A DNA stretch of 64,000 nucleotides from Lysobacterales bacterium (GTDB lineage: Bacteria > Pseudomonadota > Gammaproteobacteria > Xanthomonadales > SZUA-36): assembly GCA_014238945.1 (NCBI GenBank), contig JABAAB010000026.1, positions 62,001-126,000 on the forward strand, given 5' to 3'. This document shows positions 32,037 to 41,676 of the stretch, piece by piece. The translations under genes and the position numbers were made by a program. Within the stretch, counting starts at the first letter, position 1. Each line of letters begins with the position of its first letter. The notes under the pieces were generated by a model. The model searched no databases. It had not been told where the DNA came from and saw only the letters and a program-made list of their open reading frames with translations.

Positions 32037-33250
32037 TGCCGGTGTTTGAATACAAGGCGGTGTCTCCTGCAGGTGAAACCGTACGTGGAACGATGGAGGC
32101 CGGATCAGAGGACCTGGTCATAGCCAAATTGCAGGAAAGCGGTAATATTCCTCTGTCTGCAAATGCAGCGGGGCAGGGTGGATTCAGTTTTGATGCCCTG
32201 AGACCAGGAAGACGGGGCATGAATGTCCGTGAAGTTGGTCAGTTCACCCAGCAGTTATCAACCCTGTTGGGTGCGGGCCTGCCACTGGACCGATCCCTGC
32301 ACGTTTTACTGGAACTGGCAGAAAACGATCGCATTGAGCGTTCCGTAACCGAAATCAGGGACCAGGTACGTGAGGGCGGTAGCCTTTCAGATGCACTCGA
32401 GGCCCAGCACGGTTCATTCAGCAGGTTGTTCGTCAACATGGTCCGCGCCGGTGAAATTGGTGGATCCCTCGACAAAACACTGGATCGGCTGGCTGATTAC
32501 CTGGAACGCTCCAAGGACCTCAAGGACAGTGTCGTTTCTGCCATGATCTATCCCATCATGCTGATGCTGTTGGCAGGCGGGTCGTTAATTCTGCTGCTGG
32601 TTTATGTCATCCCGCAATTTACCCCGATATTTGAAGAACTGGGTGGTGACCTGCCGTTGATTACCAAGATTGTATTGGCCTTTGGCAGTGTGTTGCAGAA
32701 TTTTTGGTGGGGTCTGATCGGTCTGGCGGTGTTGGGTCTGGTCATGTTTCAGCGCATGTTGGCCAATCCTGAGAAGAGGATGCAATGGGACACGCGAGTG
32801 CTGGCGATGCGCTGGATAGGTGACCTGGTTTCGAAGATGGAAATTGCCCGTCTTTCACGCACCCTGGGAACCCTGCTGACCAACGGTGTGCCATTGTTGT
32901 CTGCACTGTCGATCGCCCGTAATGTCATTAGCAACACCGTGCTGGACAAGGATCTGAAAGAGACAACACAACAGGTAAAAACGGGTGGTGGACTGGCACA
33001 CAGCCTGGCCGCCAACGGGCATTTTCCCCGCCTTGCATTACAAATGGTCAGCGTGGGTGAAGAAACGGGACAACTGGACAATATGCTATTGAAGGTCGCC
33101 GATACCTATGACAAAGAAGTACGTAATACCATTGACCGCCTGTTGGCGATTTTTACGCCGGTGATTACCCTGGTGATGGCGATCATGATCGGAACCATCG
33201 TCATGTCGGTATTGATGGCAATCATGGGCATAAATGAACTGGTCGGTTAA
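32036..33250 (+). CDS. gspF: Type II secretion system inner membrane protein GspF
   Basis: FTQQLSTLLGAGLPLDRSL and VGEETGQLDNMLLKVADTYDKEV T2SSF motifs. Confidence 0.94.
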   Translation: MPVFEYKAVSPAGETVRGTMEAGSEDLVIAKLQESGNIPLSANAAGQGGFSFDALRPGRRGMNVREVGQFTQQLSTLLGAGLPLDRSLHVLLELAENDRIERSVTEIRDQVREGGSLSDALEAQHGSFSRLFVNMVRAGEIGGSLDKTLDRLADYLERSKDLKDSVVSAMIYPIMLMLLAGGSLILLLVYVIPQFTPIFEELGGDLPLITKIVLAFGSVLQNFWWGLIGLAVLGLVMFQRMLANPEKRMQWDTRVLAMRWIGDLVSKMEIARLSRTLGTLLTNGVPLLSALSIARNVISNTVLDKDLKETTQQVKTGGGLAHSLAANGHFPRLALQMVSVGEETGQLDNMLLKVADTYDKEVRNTIDRLLAIFTPVITLVMAIMIGTIVMSVLMAIMGINELVG

Positions 33251-33385
33251 TGAAAGGGTCACACCATACGGAGCGGGCAATGCACATAATGGAAGTGTAA
33301 ACCGGCTCTTGAGATTTGGAGTTGACACAAAATTACAACGAATAGCCGGTGAGATAAGTAAATGATACGGCAGGAGACTGGAACA

Positions 33386-33805
33386 ATGAGTTGCACAAAA
33401 CAGGACAACACCCAGCGTGGTTTTACGCTGGTTGAATTACTTTTGGTATTGGTGATACTCGCACTGATCGCCGGGCTGGTATTACCCGGTATCATCGGCA
33501 AGGCTGAGAGCGCCAAGGCCAAGGCAGCGGGCTCCCAGATCTCCCGGATTTCCATGTCGGTTGAAAGTTTCTACCTGGACACCGGCAATACACCGTCTTC
33601 CCTGGAAGAACTGGTGAACGAACCTGCCAGTGCCAACGGCTGGAACGGACCCTATATCAGGAACTCGCTGTTGAAGGATCCCTGGGGGCGACCTTACCAA
33701 TACCGCTACCCGGGTGAACACGGTGATTTTGATATTCAATCATTCGGTGCCGATGGTCAGCAGGGTGGTGAAGGCAATAACGCAGACATCACCAGTTGGG
33801 AATAG
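33386..33805 (+). CDS. gspG: Type II secretion major pseudopilin GspG
   Basis: GFTLVELLLVLVILALIAGLVLPGIIG prepilin signal and C-terminal DPWGRPYQYRYPGEHGDFDIQSFGADGQQGGEGNNADITSWE. Confidence 0.95.
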   Translation: MSCTKQDNTQRGFTLVELLLVLVILALIAGLVLPGIIGKAESAKAKAAGSQISRISMSVESFYLDTGNTPSSLEELVNEPASANGWNGPYIRNSLLKDPWGRPYQYRYPGEHGDFDIQSFGADGQQGGEGNNADITSWE

Positions 33806-33848
33806 GATTGCTCTACTGTTCAATGTGGAGGCAGAAGCGGGTTCATAC

Positions 33849-34313
33849 ATGAGTCGGCACACGCAGAAATACGGGTCGCGGGGGTTTACCCTGGTTGAAC
33901 TGATGGTCGTGATGGTAATCATCGCCATGGTCCTGGGTCTGGTGGCAACTTCCATGTCCCGTAGTATTTCAAGTGCGGAAGCACGTGCTGCAACCAGGCA
34001 ACTGGTGGCGTCACTTCGCTACACCCGTGCCCGGGCTGTCATTGAAAAAGCCGAGCAGGTATTCCTGGTCAACACCGAAAACCGCAGTTACCAGGCACCC
34101 GGTCGAAAACTGGTCGAACTTCCGGAAGGTGTCGATGTGACCATCACAACCGCCCGCTCGGAAGTAACCTCCGAGGAGGTTGCAGGTATTCGTTTTTTTC
34201 CCGATGGCGGCTCAACCGGCGGTCACGTTGAGTTGACGGTTAACGGCCGGGAATATCGGGTGAACATTGCCTGGTTGACGGGTCATGCCAAGATGGAAGA
34301 GTTGGAAGGATGA
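33849..34313 (+). CDS. gspH: Type II secretion minor pseudopilin GspH
   Basis: GFTLVELMVVMVIIAMVLGLVA prepilin signal; operon position; ORF opens at 33714 but 33849 is the better start. Confidence 0.88.
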   Translation: MSRHTQKYGSRGFTLVELMVVMVIIAMVLGLVATSMSRSISSAEARAATRQLVASLRYTRARAVIEKAEQVFLVNTENRSYQAPGRKLVELPEGVDVTITTARSEVTSEEVAGIRFFPDGGSTGGHVELTVNGREYRVNIAWLTGHAKMEELEG

Positions 34314-34723
34314 GACGGCAATCAGGCGGCTTCACCTTACTGGAAGTCATGCTGGCATTTGTGATTTTTGCCCTCAGTTTTGCCGTTGTGCTTGAGGTGA
34401 TGGCTGGCTCCATGCGTGGCGTGAGACGTGCAGGTGACGATACCGAGGCAGCCCTGTTTGCACAGTCGGTTATGGATCTGGTTGGGACCGAGATTCCAAT
34501 TGAAGAAGGTGGTTTCAGCGGTAATGGTCTGGACCGCTATCAATGGCAATTGAACATTTATCCGTTCGAGGCAGACGAGGGGGAGGAACGAGTGGTGGAA
34601 CTTGCCGAAATGACCGGAACTCAATTATTCAGGGTTGAACTGGATATGGACTGGACTTCGGGCCGGTCTGAACGGGCGTTGCATTTCCACACCATTCGAA
34701 GTGTCCTGGCGAACAGCCGATGA
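34310..34723 (+). CDS. gspI: Type II secretion minor pseudopilin GspI
   Basis: GGFTLLEVMLAFVIFALSFAVVLE prepilin signal; operon position. Confidence 0.86.
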   Translation: MRRQSGGFTLLEVMLAFVIFALSFAVVLEVMAGSMRGVRRAGDDTEAALFAQSVMDLVGTEIPIEEGGFSGNGLDRYQWQLNIYPFEADEGEERVVELAEMTGTQLFRVELDMDWTSGRSERALHFHTIRSVLANSR

Positions 34724-35442
34724 GACGATTGAACGGAAATGGCAGCACCGGGGCTTGCGGGTTTACCCTGGTCGAACTATTGCTCGCCATTACGCTGATG
34801 AGTATCTTGCTGGGTTTGACCTATTCAGGATTGCGCGCTGCAACCCGATCCACACAGCAGGGTGAAAGGTTGCTTGCTGCCGCCGGGGATATACGCGCTG
34901 CGCACCAGTTTGTTCGCAGGCAATTAAACCAGATGTTGCCACTGCCTTTCGATGTATCCGACGATGCCGAGGAGACACGCGTAGTTATTGAAGGGTCTGC
35001 AACCCGACTCCAATACGTGGCGCCCATGCCGGGCTACCTGGGCACCGGTGGTCCGCAGGTCCAGTTACTGGAACTGGCTGAGGGTCCCAGCGGTCGGGTG
35101 CTGCAATTCAGTCATGCGTTGTTACAGGGGTTTGAGCAGGAGCGATTATTTGATCGTGACCCGATCTGGTTGCTCGAAGGTGTTGAGTATGCCCAGTTTG
35201 AATACCTTGGTCGGGATGAAGACGGTGAGCTGACCGGTTGGGTTGCGAGCTGGGATCAGCAGGATATATTACCGGTAGCCGTTCGCCTGAGCATTGATCT
35301 TTCCGAGGAATTCCAACTGTTGTGGCCCGAGTTGGTGGCAGGTGTTCGGGTAGATGAACAATCTGTAAGTGGGGGGGCGGCGGCAAGAACCTATGAACAG
35401 AGTATCAAGCAGATGATTAACCGCGGAGGCGAGCAGCAGTGA
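34720..35442 (+). CDS. gspJ: Type II secretion minor pseudopilin GspJ
   Basis: GFTLVELLLAITLMSILLGLTYSGLRAATRS; operon position. Confidence 0.87.
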   Translation: MRRLNGNGSTGACGFTLVELLLAITLMSILLGLTYSGLRAATRSTQQGERLLAAAGDIRAAHQFVRRQLNQMLPLPFDVSDDAEETRVVIEGSATRLQYVAPMPGYLGTGGPQVQLLELAEGPSGRVLQFSHALLQGFEQERLFDRDPIWLLEGVEYAQFEYLGRDEDGELTGWVASWDQQDILPVAVRLSIDLSEEFQLLWPELVAGVRVDEQSVSGGAAARTYEQSIKQMINRGGEQQ

Positions 35443-36341
35443 GCTTCAATCCACATATCTCAACAGCAGGACGGCAAAGAGGTATCGCGTTGGTGCTGGT
35501 GTTGTGGGTCTTGTTATTGCTCACCATCATTACCGGTGCTTTTGCACTGACTGCACGTATGGACCGGCTGGAAGCCAATGCCCTGTTATCAGGCACCCAG
35601 GCACGTCTGAGTGCAGAAGCGGCCATCAACCTGGCGGCATTGGCCTTGCGTGATCCCGAGGATGAGACCAGGATGCTCGCCGATGGTCGAATCTACGAAC
35701 TGGTGGTTGACGGGGTTGCCATACAGATCAGTGCAGTAGATGAACGGGGCAAGCTGGATATTAACGCGGCTGATGAATTTACCCTGGTCAATCTTTTTAG
35801 TGGCAATGGAATGGAACTGGTGGATGCGGAACTACTGGCGGCAGCGGTAATGGATTGGCGTGACGTGGATGAATTGGAACGCGTCAATGGTGCAGAAGAG
35901 GATGCTTACATTGCCGCTGGATTGCAGGTGGGTCCTGCCAACAGACCTTTCATGATGGCCGAAGAGTTGTTACAGGTTATCGGTATGCCCTACGAGTTGT
36001 TTCGCAAGGTAGAGCCGGGAATCACCGTTTTCTCCCGTGCCGGTGAACCTGACCCAGCCTTTGCCCCGGTTGAAGCCCTGATGGCATTGCCGGATATCAC
36101 TTATGATGAAGCCGTAGATTTTGTCGCTCAAAGGAACGCTCATTTGCCCGGTGAGTCTATTGGCACGGAACTGCCAAATGGTGTTGTAGTCATGGAACAA
36201 GGCAGAGGTGTCACGTATAGTATTCACGCCAGGGCAACGATGCCCAATGGCGTCTGGGAACAGTTAAAAGCCACCATCCGGCTTGGGGGGAACCGCAGCG
36301 GTAATCCCTACCGTGTTTTGAGCTGGCGCGAAGGATTTTAA
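35439..36341 (+). CDS. gspK: Type II secretion minor pseudopilin GspK
   Basis: RGIALVLVLWVLLLLTIITGAFALTAR and DERGKLDINAAD typical of GspK. Confidence 0.88.
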   Translation: MSFNPHISTAGRQRGIALVLVLWVLLLLTIITGAFALTARMDRLEANALLSGTQARLSAEAAINLAALALRDPEDETRMLADGRIYELVVDGVAIQISAVDERGKLDINAADEFTLVNLFSGNGMELVDAELLAAAVMDWRDVDELERVNGAEEDAYIAAGLQVGPANRPFMMAEELLQVIGMPYELFRKVEPGITVFSRAGEPDPAFAPVEALMALPDITYDEAVDFVAQRNAHLPGESIGTELPNGVVVMEQGRGVTYSIHARATMPNGVWEQLKATIRLGGNRSGNPYRVLSWREGF

Positions 36342-36363
36342 ACCGGCAGGGTCCAAGAAATTC

Positions 36364-37482
36364 ATGGCAATAGCACTCAACAATACCATCCGGAATTTCC
36401 GTTTCCGCCTCACCAATGGCCCGGTCGGGCAATTTCTTCACTGGTGGGGTGAAGAACTGCGCAAGGCGTTGCCCTCCCAGCTACGCGAGCGTATGGAATA
36501 TGCCCGGCGGCGTTTATTGATGCAGGTGGATGCCGGGGAGATCATCCTGAGTGTGGAAGACAGTTCTTCAGTCCAGGTATTGGATTCTTTCTTGGTTGAC
36601 CAGGATCTACAGCTTCAACAACAACGGGTCAGAGAGTTGTTGCAACAACATGAGTTGGGTGAGGTCCACCGTGACCTGTTGCTTACGGATGCCGATATAT
36701 TATCCACGGAAGTTGTCATGCCCCTGGCAACAGAAGCGAACCTGAGGCAGGCACTGGCATACGAGATGGATCGGCATACCCCTTTTCAGGCGGCCGAAGT
36801 TTTTTATACCTGGAAGGTTTTGAGCAGGGATCGGGAAGCTGGCCAGATACATTTTGAATTGATTGTTACGAGACGCGCACCGGTCGAATCACATATTGGT
36901 CTGCTGGAACGTCTCGGGCTCGCACCAACGGGTGCAGATGTTGATATGGGTAGTGGTGCTATTGGAATCAACCTGTTACCCGAGGCCTTACGGTTTCGTA
37001 TCGTAAATCAGCGCGTGCGTGCGAACTGGTTGATGGGTGCCGCAACGCTGGTGTTGATGGCGCTGGTCATGGCACAGTCATTGTGGTTGCGGGAACACCA
37101 GATTGAAATGGTCGGGGAAGCCATTGAGGATGTACGTGCCGAATCACTCGCAGTACAACAGATTCGCAAACAAATTGATGATGCAGCGGCAGCGGCTGGG
37201 TTTTTGCAGGGCAGAAAAGCTGAAAACGGGTCCAAGCTTGAACTGCTTGCTGAAATGACACGGATATTGCCGGACAATACCTACCTTGACCGCTTGACGT
37301 TACAGGATGGCGCCATACAGATGCAGGGTAAATCTGATAACGCCCAGGGACTGATTGAACTGATCAACGAGTCGCCGTTTTTTGAAGGTGCTTCCTTTCG
37401 AGGTCCCACTCGACTGGATAGCCGCAGTCGCAAGGAGATTTTTGACCTGAACGCCAACATTTCTTCCAGGGACGCTGGCTGA
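36364..37482 (+). CDS. gspL: Type II secretion assembly protein GspL (PilN-like C-terminus)
   Basis: Position, single TM (LMGAATLVLMALVMAQSLWL), LPDNTYLDRLTLQDGAIQMQGKSDNAQGLIELI PilN-like domain. Confidence 0.78.
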   Translation: MAIALNNTIRNFRFRLTNGPVGQFLHWWGEELRKALPSQLRERMEYARRRLLMQVDAGEIILSVEDSSSVQVLDSFLVDQDLQLQQQRVRELLQQHELGEVHRDLLLTDADILSTEVVMPLATEANLRQALAYEMDRHTPFQAAEVFYTWKVLSRDREAGQIHFELIVTRRAPVESHIGLLERLGLAPTGADVDMGSGAIGINLLPEALRFRIVNQRVRANWLMGAATLVLMALVMAQSLWLREHQIEMVGEAIEDVRAESLAVQQIRKQIDDAAAAAGFLQGRKAENGSKLELLAEMTRILPDNTYLDRLTLQDGAIQMQGKSDNAQGLIELINESPFFEGASFRGPTRLDSRSRKEIFDLNANISSRDAG

Positions 37483-38066
37483 TGCAGTTTATCCCCGATC
37501 AACAGAACTCAAAAACAACAGCCATTTTGTTGTTTTTCATTTCCGTGCTGCTGGTCTACCTGTTGATATTTCACTGGTTCATATTGCGGCACAGGGAGTA
37601 CTCAGAAGAACTGGGTGACTTGCGCACCCAACTGAATCGTTTTCACGTTGTAGCCTCTCAACGTGATGCACTTCAGGCCCGGCTTGGCATTTTACGGAGC
37701 TCGGAGGAAGACGCAGAACTTTTTCTCGATGACCCCGGGTTTGATGAGGCTGCGGCTGCCATGTCCAGCAGACTCGGCCAGATGGTCCGCACCCAGGCTG
37801 GTGAGTCCTGCCAGATTGTCAGCAGACAGCCAGTGCGACCCAGGGTACAGGAGCGATACCAAAAGGCGACAGTCAATGTTCGAATGCGCTGTGACGCAGC
37901 AGATTTTCTGCAAATACTGCACAGCATGGAAGCCGGTATCCCACTGATGCTGGTGAATGATCTGAATATCATCCGCCCCAGAACCCGGCGCAGGACGAGC
38001 GGGTCTCAGGTCAATACAGCGGCGGCTCTGGATATACGCTTCAATGTATCCGGGTATTTGAAGTGA
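37482..38066 (+). CDS. gspM: Type II secretion protein GspM
   Basis: Position after gspL, single N-terminal TM then coiled coil and ferredoxin-like domain. Confidence 0.72.
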   Translation: MQFIPDQQNSKTTAILLFFISVLLVYLLIFHWFILRHREYSEELGDLRTQLNRFHVVASQRDALQARLGILRSSEEDAELFLDDPGFDEAAAAMSSRLGQMVRTQAGESCQIVSRQPVRPRVQERYQKATVNVRMRCDAADFLQILHSMEAGIPLMLVNDLNIIRPRTRRRTSGSQVNTAAALDIRFNVSGYLK

Positions 38067-38908
38067 AGTGGTTACAGGACAATCCCGTGGGTATGGCGCT
38101 GGCGGCCACCGGTGGTGCGTTCGTTTTAATTTCAACATTGCTGGCCATTGTATGGTCGCTGCCGGTTTCCGTTGACAATTCAAGCGTAGAAACAAAGCAA
38201 CCCCCCCGGGGTCCCGAGACAGTGGCTACACATCAGATTGGTCCCCTGAGTGAATATCAGATGATCAATGAGAGACCGGTGTTCAATGAATCAAGGCTAC
38301 CCGTTGTTGCGGATATCACCGATGCTGATTTGATTTCAGATTTGTCGATCGAGGCCAGTGATGCGCCGGACGTGAAGTTGACCGGGGTTATTATTACACC
38401 CAGTGTAAAAATTGCTTCATTGAGCCTGGCCAAGGGTGACCAGCGGAGTATCTGGGCACACGAAGGCGAGCCCATGACCGGTGAGTTTGTTGGTTGGCAG
38501 GTACGCACGGTCAGTCCGCGCAAAGTGATACTGGAATCACTTGGTGGTGAAACCCTGGAACTCGAACTGGTAGTCCACGATGTCAAGATTAAGGAACCAC
38601 CCAAACCACCAGCAGAAGAGAAAACTGAAAAAGCCGTGGCTGCTGCAGGCGGTGAAGTGGTAGACGAGGATGGCCAGCCACTCAGCCGTGCTGAACAAAT
38701 ACGTCAACGGATTGCCGAACGCAGAGAAGAATTGCGTCGTGAACAGGAAGAGCAGCAATATGAGAGCCGGAACCGGGAAAACTCACAGAGTTCAACCAGC
38801 CCATCGTCAAACCGGACCAGCCAGTCTAGCGATTACCAGAATGCGATACGCTCCATGATGAAAAACAAGAGTAAGGAAAAGGACAACAGTGAAAAAGAGG
38901 ATGGATAG
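38063..38908 (+). CDS. Type II secretion GspC/GspN-like protein with HR-type domain
   Basis: Single TM followed by VKLTGVIITPSVKIASLSLAKGDQRSIWAHEGEPM...VSPRKVILESLGGETLELELVV (T2SSC HR-like); low-complexity Q/S/N/R tail, no evident PDZ. Confidence 0.68.
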   Translation: MKWLQDNPVGMALAATGGAFVLISTLLAIVWSLPVSVDNSSVETKQPPRGPETVATHQIGPLSEYQMINERPVFNESRLPVVADITDADLISDLSIEASDAPDVKLTGVIITPSVKIASLSLAKGDQRSIWAHEGEPMTGEFVGWQVRTVSPRKVILESLGGETLELELVVHDVKIKEPPKPPAEEKTEKAVAAAGGEVVDEDGQPLSRAEQIRQRIAERREELRREQEEQQYESRNRENSQSSTSPSSNRTSQSSDYQNAIRSMMKNKSKEKDNSEKEDG

Positions 38909-38935
38909 TGTACGGAACTTCAGGAGTACCATCGA

Positions 38936-41077
38936 ATGAGAACTATAATATACGCCGTGGCGGTCCTGATGCTGGTAAGCAGTTGCAGCACCACCCTGCC
39001 TGAGCGCACTGATCCGCCCCAGCGTTTGGCCAAATCCAGTTCTGAGGAAAACTCTGAGCCCATTTTCACAACACCGATCAATGAATCCCAGGCGGGTGGT
39101 GTCGATGAGATCGAATATTACGAGGGCACCAGCACCTTTATCAATGAAGATGCTGCCAGCAGAAGACGCAGTACAGTCTCGGAAGATGGCGAGATCGTAC
39201 TCAATTTTGAAGGCGAGTCATTACAGTCTGTAGTTCACACCATCCTCGGTGAGGTTTTACAGGAAACCTTTGTGATTGGTCCGGGTGTCAGTGGGCAGGT
39301 AACGTTTTCAACCTCAAAGCCTGTCTCACGCGAACAATTGATGCCCATCCTGGAACTGCTGTTGCGCTGGAATGGCGCAGCCATGGTGTTCACCGAAGGC
39401 CGCTACCACATCCTGCCGGTATCCGAAGCCATCAGGGGCAACCTGGTGCCAAGACTGAGCAGGGAAGCACAGGCGATGGGATACGAGGTACAGGTCGTGC
39501 CTTTGAAGTACATATCCGCAACAGAGATGGCGAAGATTCTTGAGCCTTATGCACGGGGTGATGCCATCGTGCGGGTAGACCCGCTGAGAAGTATGTTGTT
39601 CCTGGCAGGTACCAGGGAGGAATTGGCCAATTACCAACAGACGGTAGATATTTTTGATGTGGACTGGCTGGCCGGTATGTCGGTGGGAATCTATCCTTTG
39701 CACACGGTGGATGTTGAGTCCATCACGATGGAACTGACCGCAATATTCGGTATGGAAGCAGAATCCCCACTGGCCGGAATGTTCCGGTTTGTACCCCTGG
39801 AGCGGCTTGCCTCTATCCTGGTGATTACGCCACAGGAGGCTTACCTTACCAAGGCGGCCGAATGGATTGAGAAACTCGACAGGGGTGCTGCGGGCTCCGG
39901 CGTCCAGTTGTATGTTTACCGTGTTAAAAATCTTGAGGCAACCGTGCTGGCCGATTATCTCTCTCAGTTGTTTGGTGGTCAGTCCACATCTCCCAGGCAG
40001 GACAGTTCTCGTGGCACCCTGGCTCCTGGTTTGCAGGAAGCTCAAAGAAGTTCCATTAGCAACTTTAATACCAATCGTCAGTCGGCCAACGACCGGGGTG
40101 TCGATAGTAACCGCAGCACGGGCAGTGTGGTGTCTACCGAGGAAGGTGATATTCGTATTACCTCCGTGCTTGAGACCAACTCGTTACTGATCCAGTCCAC
40201 CCAGTCGCAGTATGCTTCGATCCAGGCGGCCATTGAGCGAATTGACCAGGAGCCACTACAGGTTCTGATCGAGTCACAGGTGCTGGATGTTGAACTCAAC
40301 GAGGACCTGGCGTTTGGTGTCAACTGGTTTCTGACCAATAATCCCGATCTGATTCCTGCCGGGGCCGGTAATCCCCTTGGCCGTTATATCGACACGGTTG
40401 AATTTGGCGGTGCCACCAACCTGTTTGCAACCATTTCGAATCCCATCAGCGCTGGCTCGGCATTTGTACAGGCCACCATAACCGCACTGGACAGTGTCAC
40501 CGATGTCCGCTCACTGGCTGCACCCTCATTGCTGGTTCGTAATAACGCCACGGCGACCATTACGGTGGGTACACAGGTACCGGTACAGTCATCCAGCATC
40601 TCCACTGGAAATTCAAACGTGATCAGTAGCGCGCAATATGTATCCACCGGTGTGACCCTGACCGTAACACCGAGAATCAATCCCGGTGGGCTGGTCTACA
40701 TGGACATTACACAGGAAGTCAGCCGACCGGGGGCACGTGACCCTGATGTCTCAACCAGTGGCAATCCACCGATCAACAACAAGTCAGTCAGCAGCCAGGT
40801 TGCAGTGCAGTCTGGCCAGACCATTTTTCTGGGTGGACTGATATCCGAGCAATCCAGCAAGGGACGGACCGGTGTGCCCTACCTGAATCGCATCCCGGGT
40901 ATTGGTCGTCTGTTTGGCAGTACCACCCATAATACCTTTCGCAGTGAAACCGTGGTCATGATTACACCGACCGTGATTGAGAATACCTCAGACCTCAAAG
41001 CGGTAAGTGATGACATACGGACCGAATTCAAGAAAGTACCCCCCATTAAACACGCCATACTGCAAGGCAAGGAATAA
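38936..41077 (+). CDS. gspD: Type II secretion secretin GspD with lipoprotein signal
   Basis: LMLVSSC lipobox, N-domains and secretin core VPVQSSS.....VTLTVTPRINPGGLVYMDITQEVS, QSGQTIFLGGLISEQ. Confidence 0.93.
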   Translation: MRTIIYAVAVLMLVSSCSTTLPERTDPPQRLAKSSSEENSEPIFTTPINESQAGGVDEIEYYEGTSTFINEDAASRRRSTVSEDGEIVLNFEGESLQSVVHTILGEVLQETFVIGPGVSGQVTFSTSKPVSREQLMPILELLLRWNGAAMVFTEGRYHILPVSEAIRGNLVPRLSREAQAMGYEVQVVPLKYISATEMAKILEPYARGDAIVRVDPLRSMLFLAGTREELANYQQTVDIFDVDWLAGMSVGIYPLHTVDVESITMELTAIFGMEAESPLAGMFRFVPLERLASILVITPQEAYLTKAAEWIEKLDRGAAGSGVQLYVYRVKNLEATVLADYLSQLFGGQSTSPRQDSSRGTLAPGLQEAQRSSISNFNTNRQSANDRGVDSNRSTGSVVSTEEGDIRITSVLETNSLLIQSTQSQYASIQAAIERIDQEPLQVLIESQVLDVELNEDLAFGVNWFLTNNPDLIPAGAGNPLGRYIDTVEFGGATNLFATISNPISAGSAFVQATITALDSVTDVRSLAAPSLLVRNNATATITVGTQVPVQSSSISTGNSNVISSAQYVSTGVTLTVTPRINPGGLVYMDITQEVSRPGARDPDVSTSGNPPINNKSVSSQVAVQSGQTIFLGGLISEQSSKGRTGVPYLNRIPGIGRLFGSTTHNTFRSETVVMITPTVIENTSDLKAVSDDIRTEFKKVPPIKHAILQGKE

Positions 41078-41082
41078 TAAAA

Positions 41083-41505
41083 ATGAAACATGTGTTAACA
41101 CCCGGTGTTCCAAAGTTGATGGCAGGTGCCTGTGCTCTCTTACTGGTCTCGGGCTGTGCCACGGTGGTACCAGATGAGGACCTAGTTGAACAGCGCGCCA
41201 TGGCCCGCTGGAACGCGCTGCTGAGTGACGATCTGGCAGGAGCTTACGAGTACCTGTCACCGGCTTTTCGCTCCAGCGTGACTTCTGTTCAATACCAGCG
41301 CTCGATCTTGCTTAAAAGGGTGAATTGGACAGGAGCGGAGTTTATTGAAAGTGATTGCACAGATACCATCTGCAATGTAAGGATTTCATTGGATTTTGCT
41401 GTGTATGGTGCGTTGCCGGGTGTGAAATCTTTCAAGGGCAAGGAGAAAATTGAGGAATCCTGGGTACTGGTTGACCACCACTGGTATCTGGTACCCACGC
41501 AATGA
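41083..41505 (+). CDS. Small lipoprotein of unknown function, adjacent to gspD
   Basis: LLLVSGC lipobox; starts 5 nt after the gspD stop. Confidence 0.7.
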   Translation: MKHVLTPGVPKLMAGACALLLVSGCATVVPDEDLVEQRAMARWNALLSDDLAGAYEYLSPAFRSSVTSVQYQRSILLKRVNWTGAEFIESDCTDTICNVRISLDFAVYGALPGVKSFKGKEKIEESWVLVDHHWYLVPTQ

Positions 41506-41676
41506 ACCGCTGGTCCTGACAATTTAAGGCATTTAATTTATTGCCATAAAGTTAAATATATCGTAAGATTGCCATGCAATTGTGCGTAAACAGTGTGCAA
41601 TGGGCGTTGTAATGGCGCATCAGAAGCACACAAAATAAATATATTTAAGCCCTGTGTACACAATAGGAGTGTTGTA

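Noticed and set aside
39326-40045. 239-aa minus-strand ORF
   Set aside because: Antisense to gspD; composition rich in H/Q/R typical of shadow translation of a coding strand.
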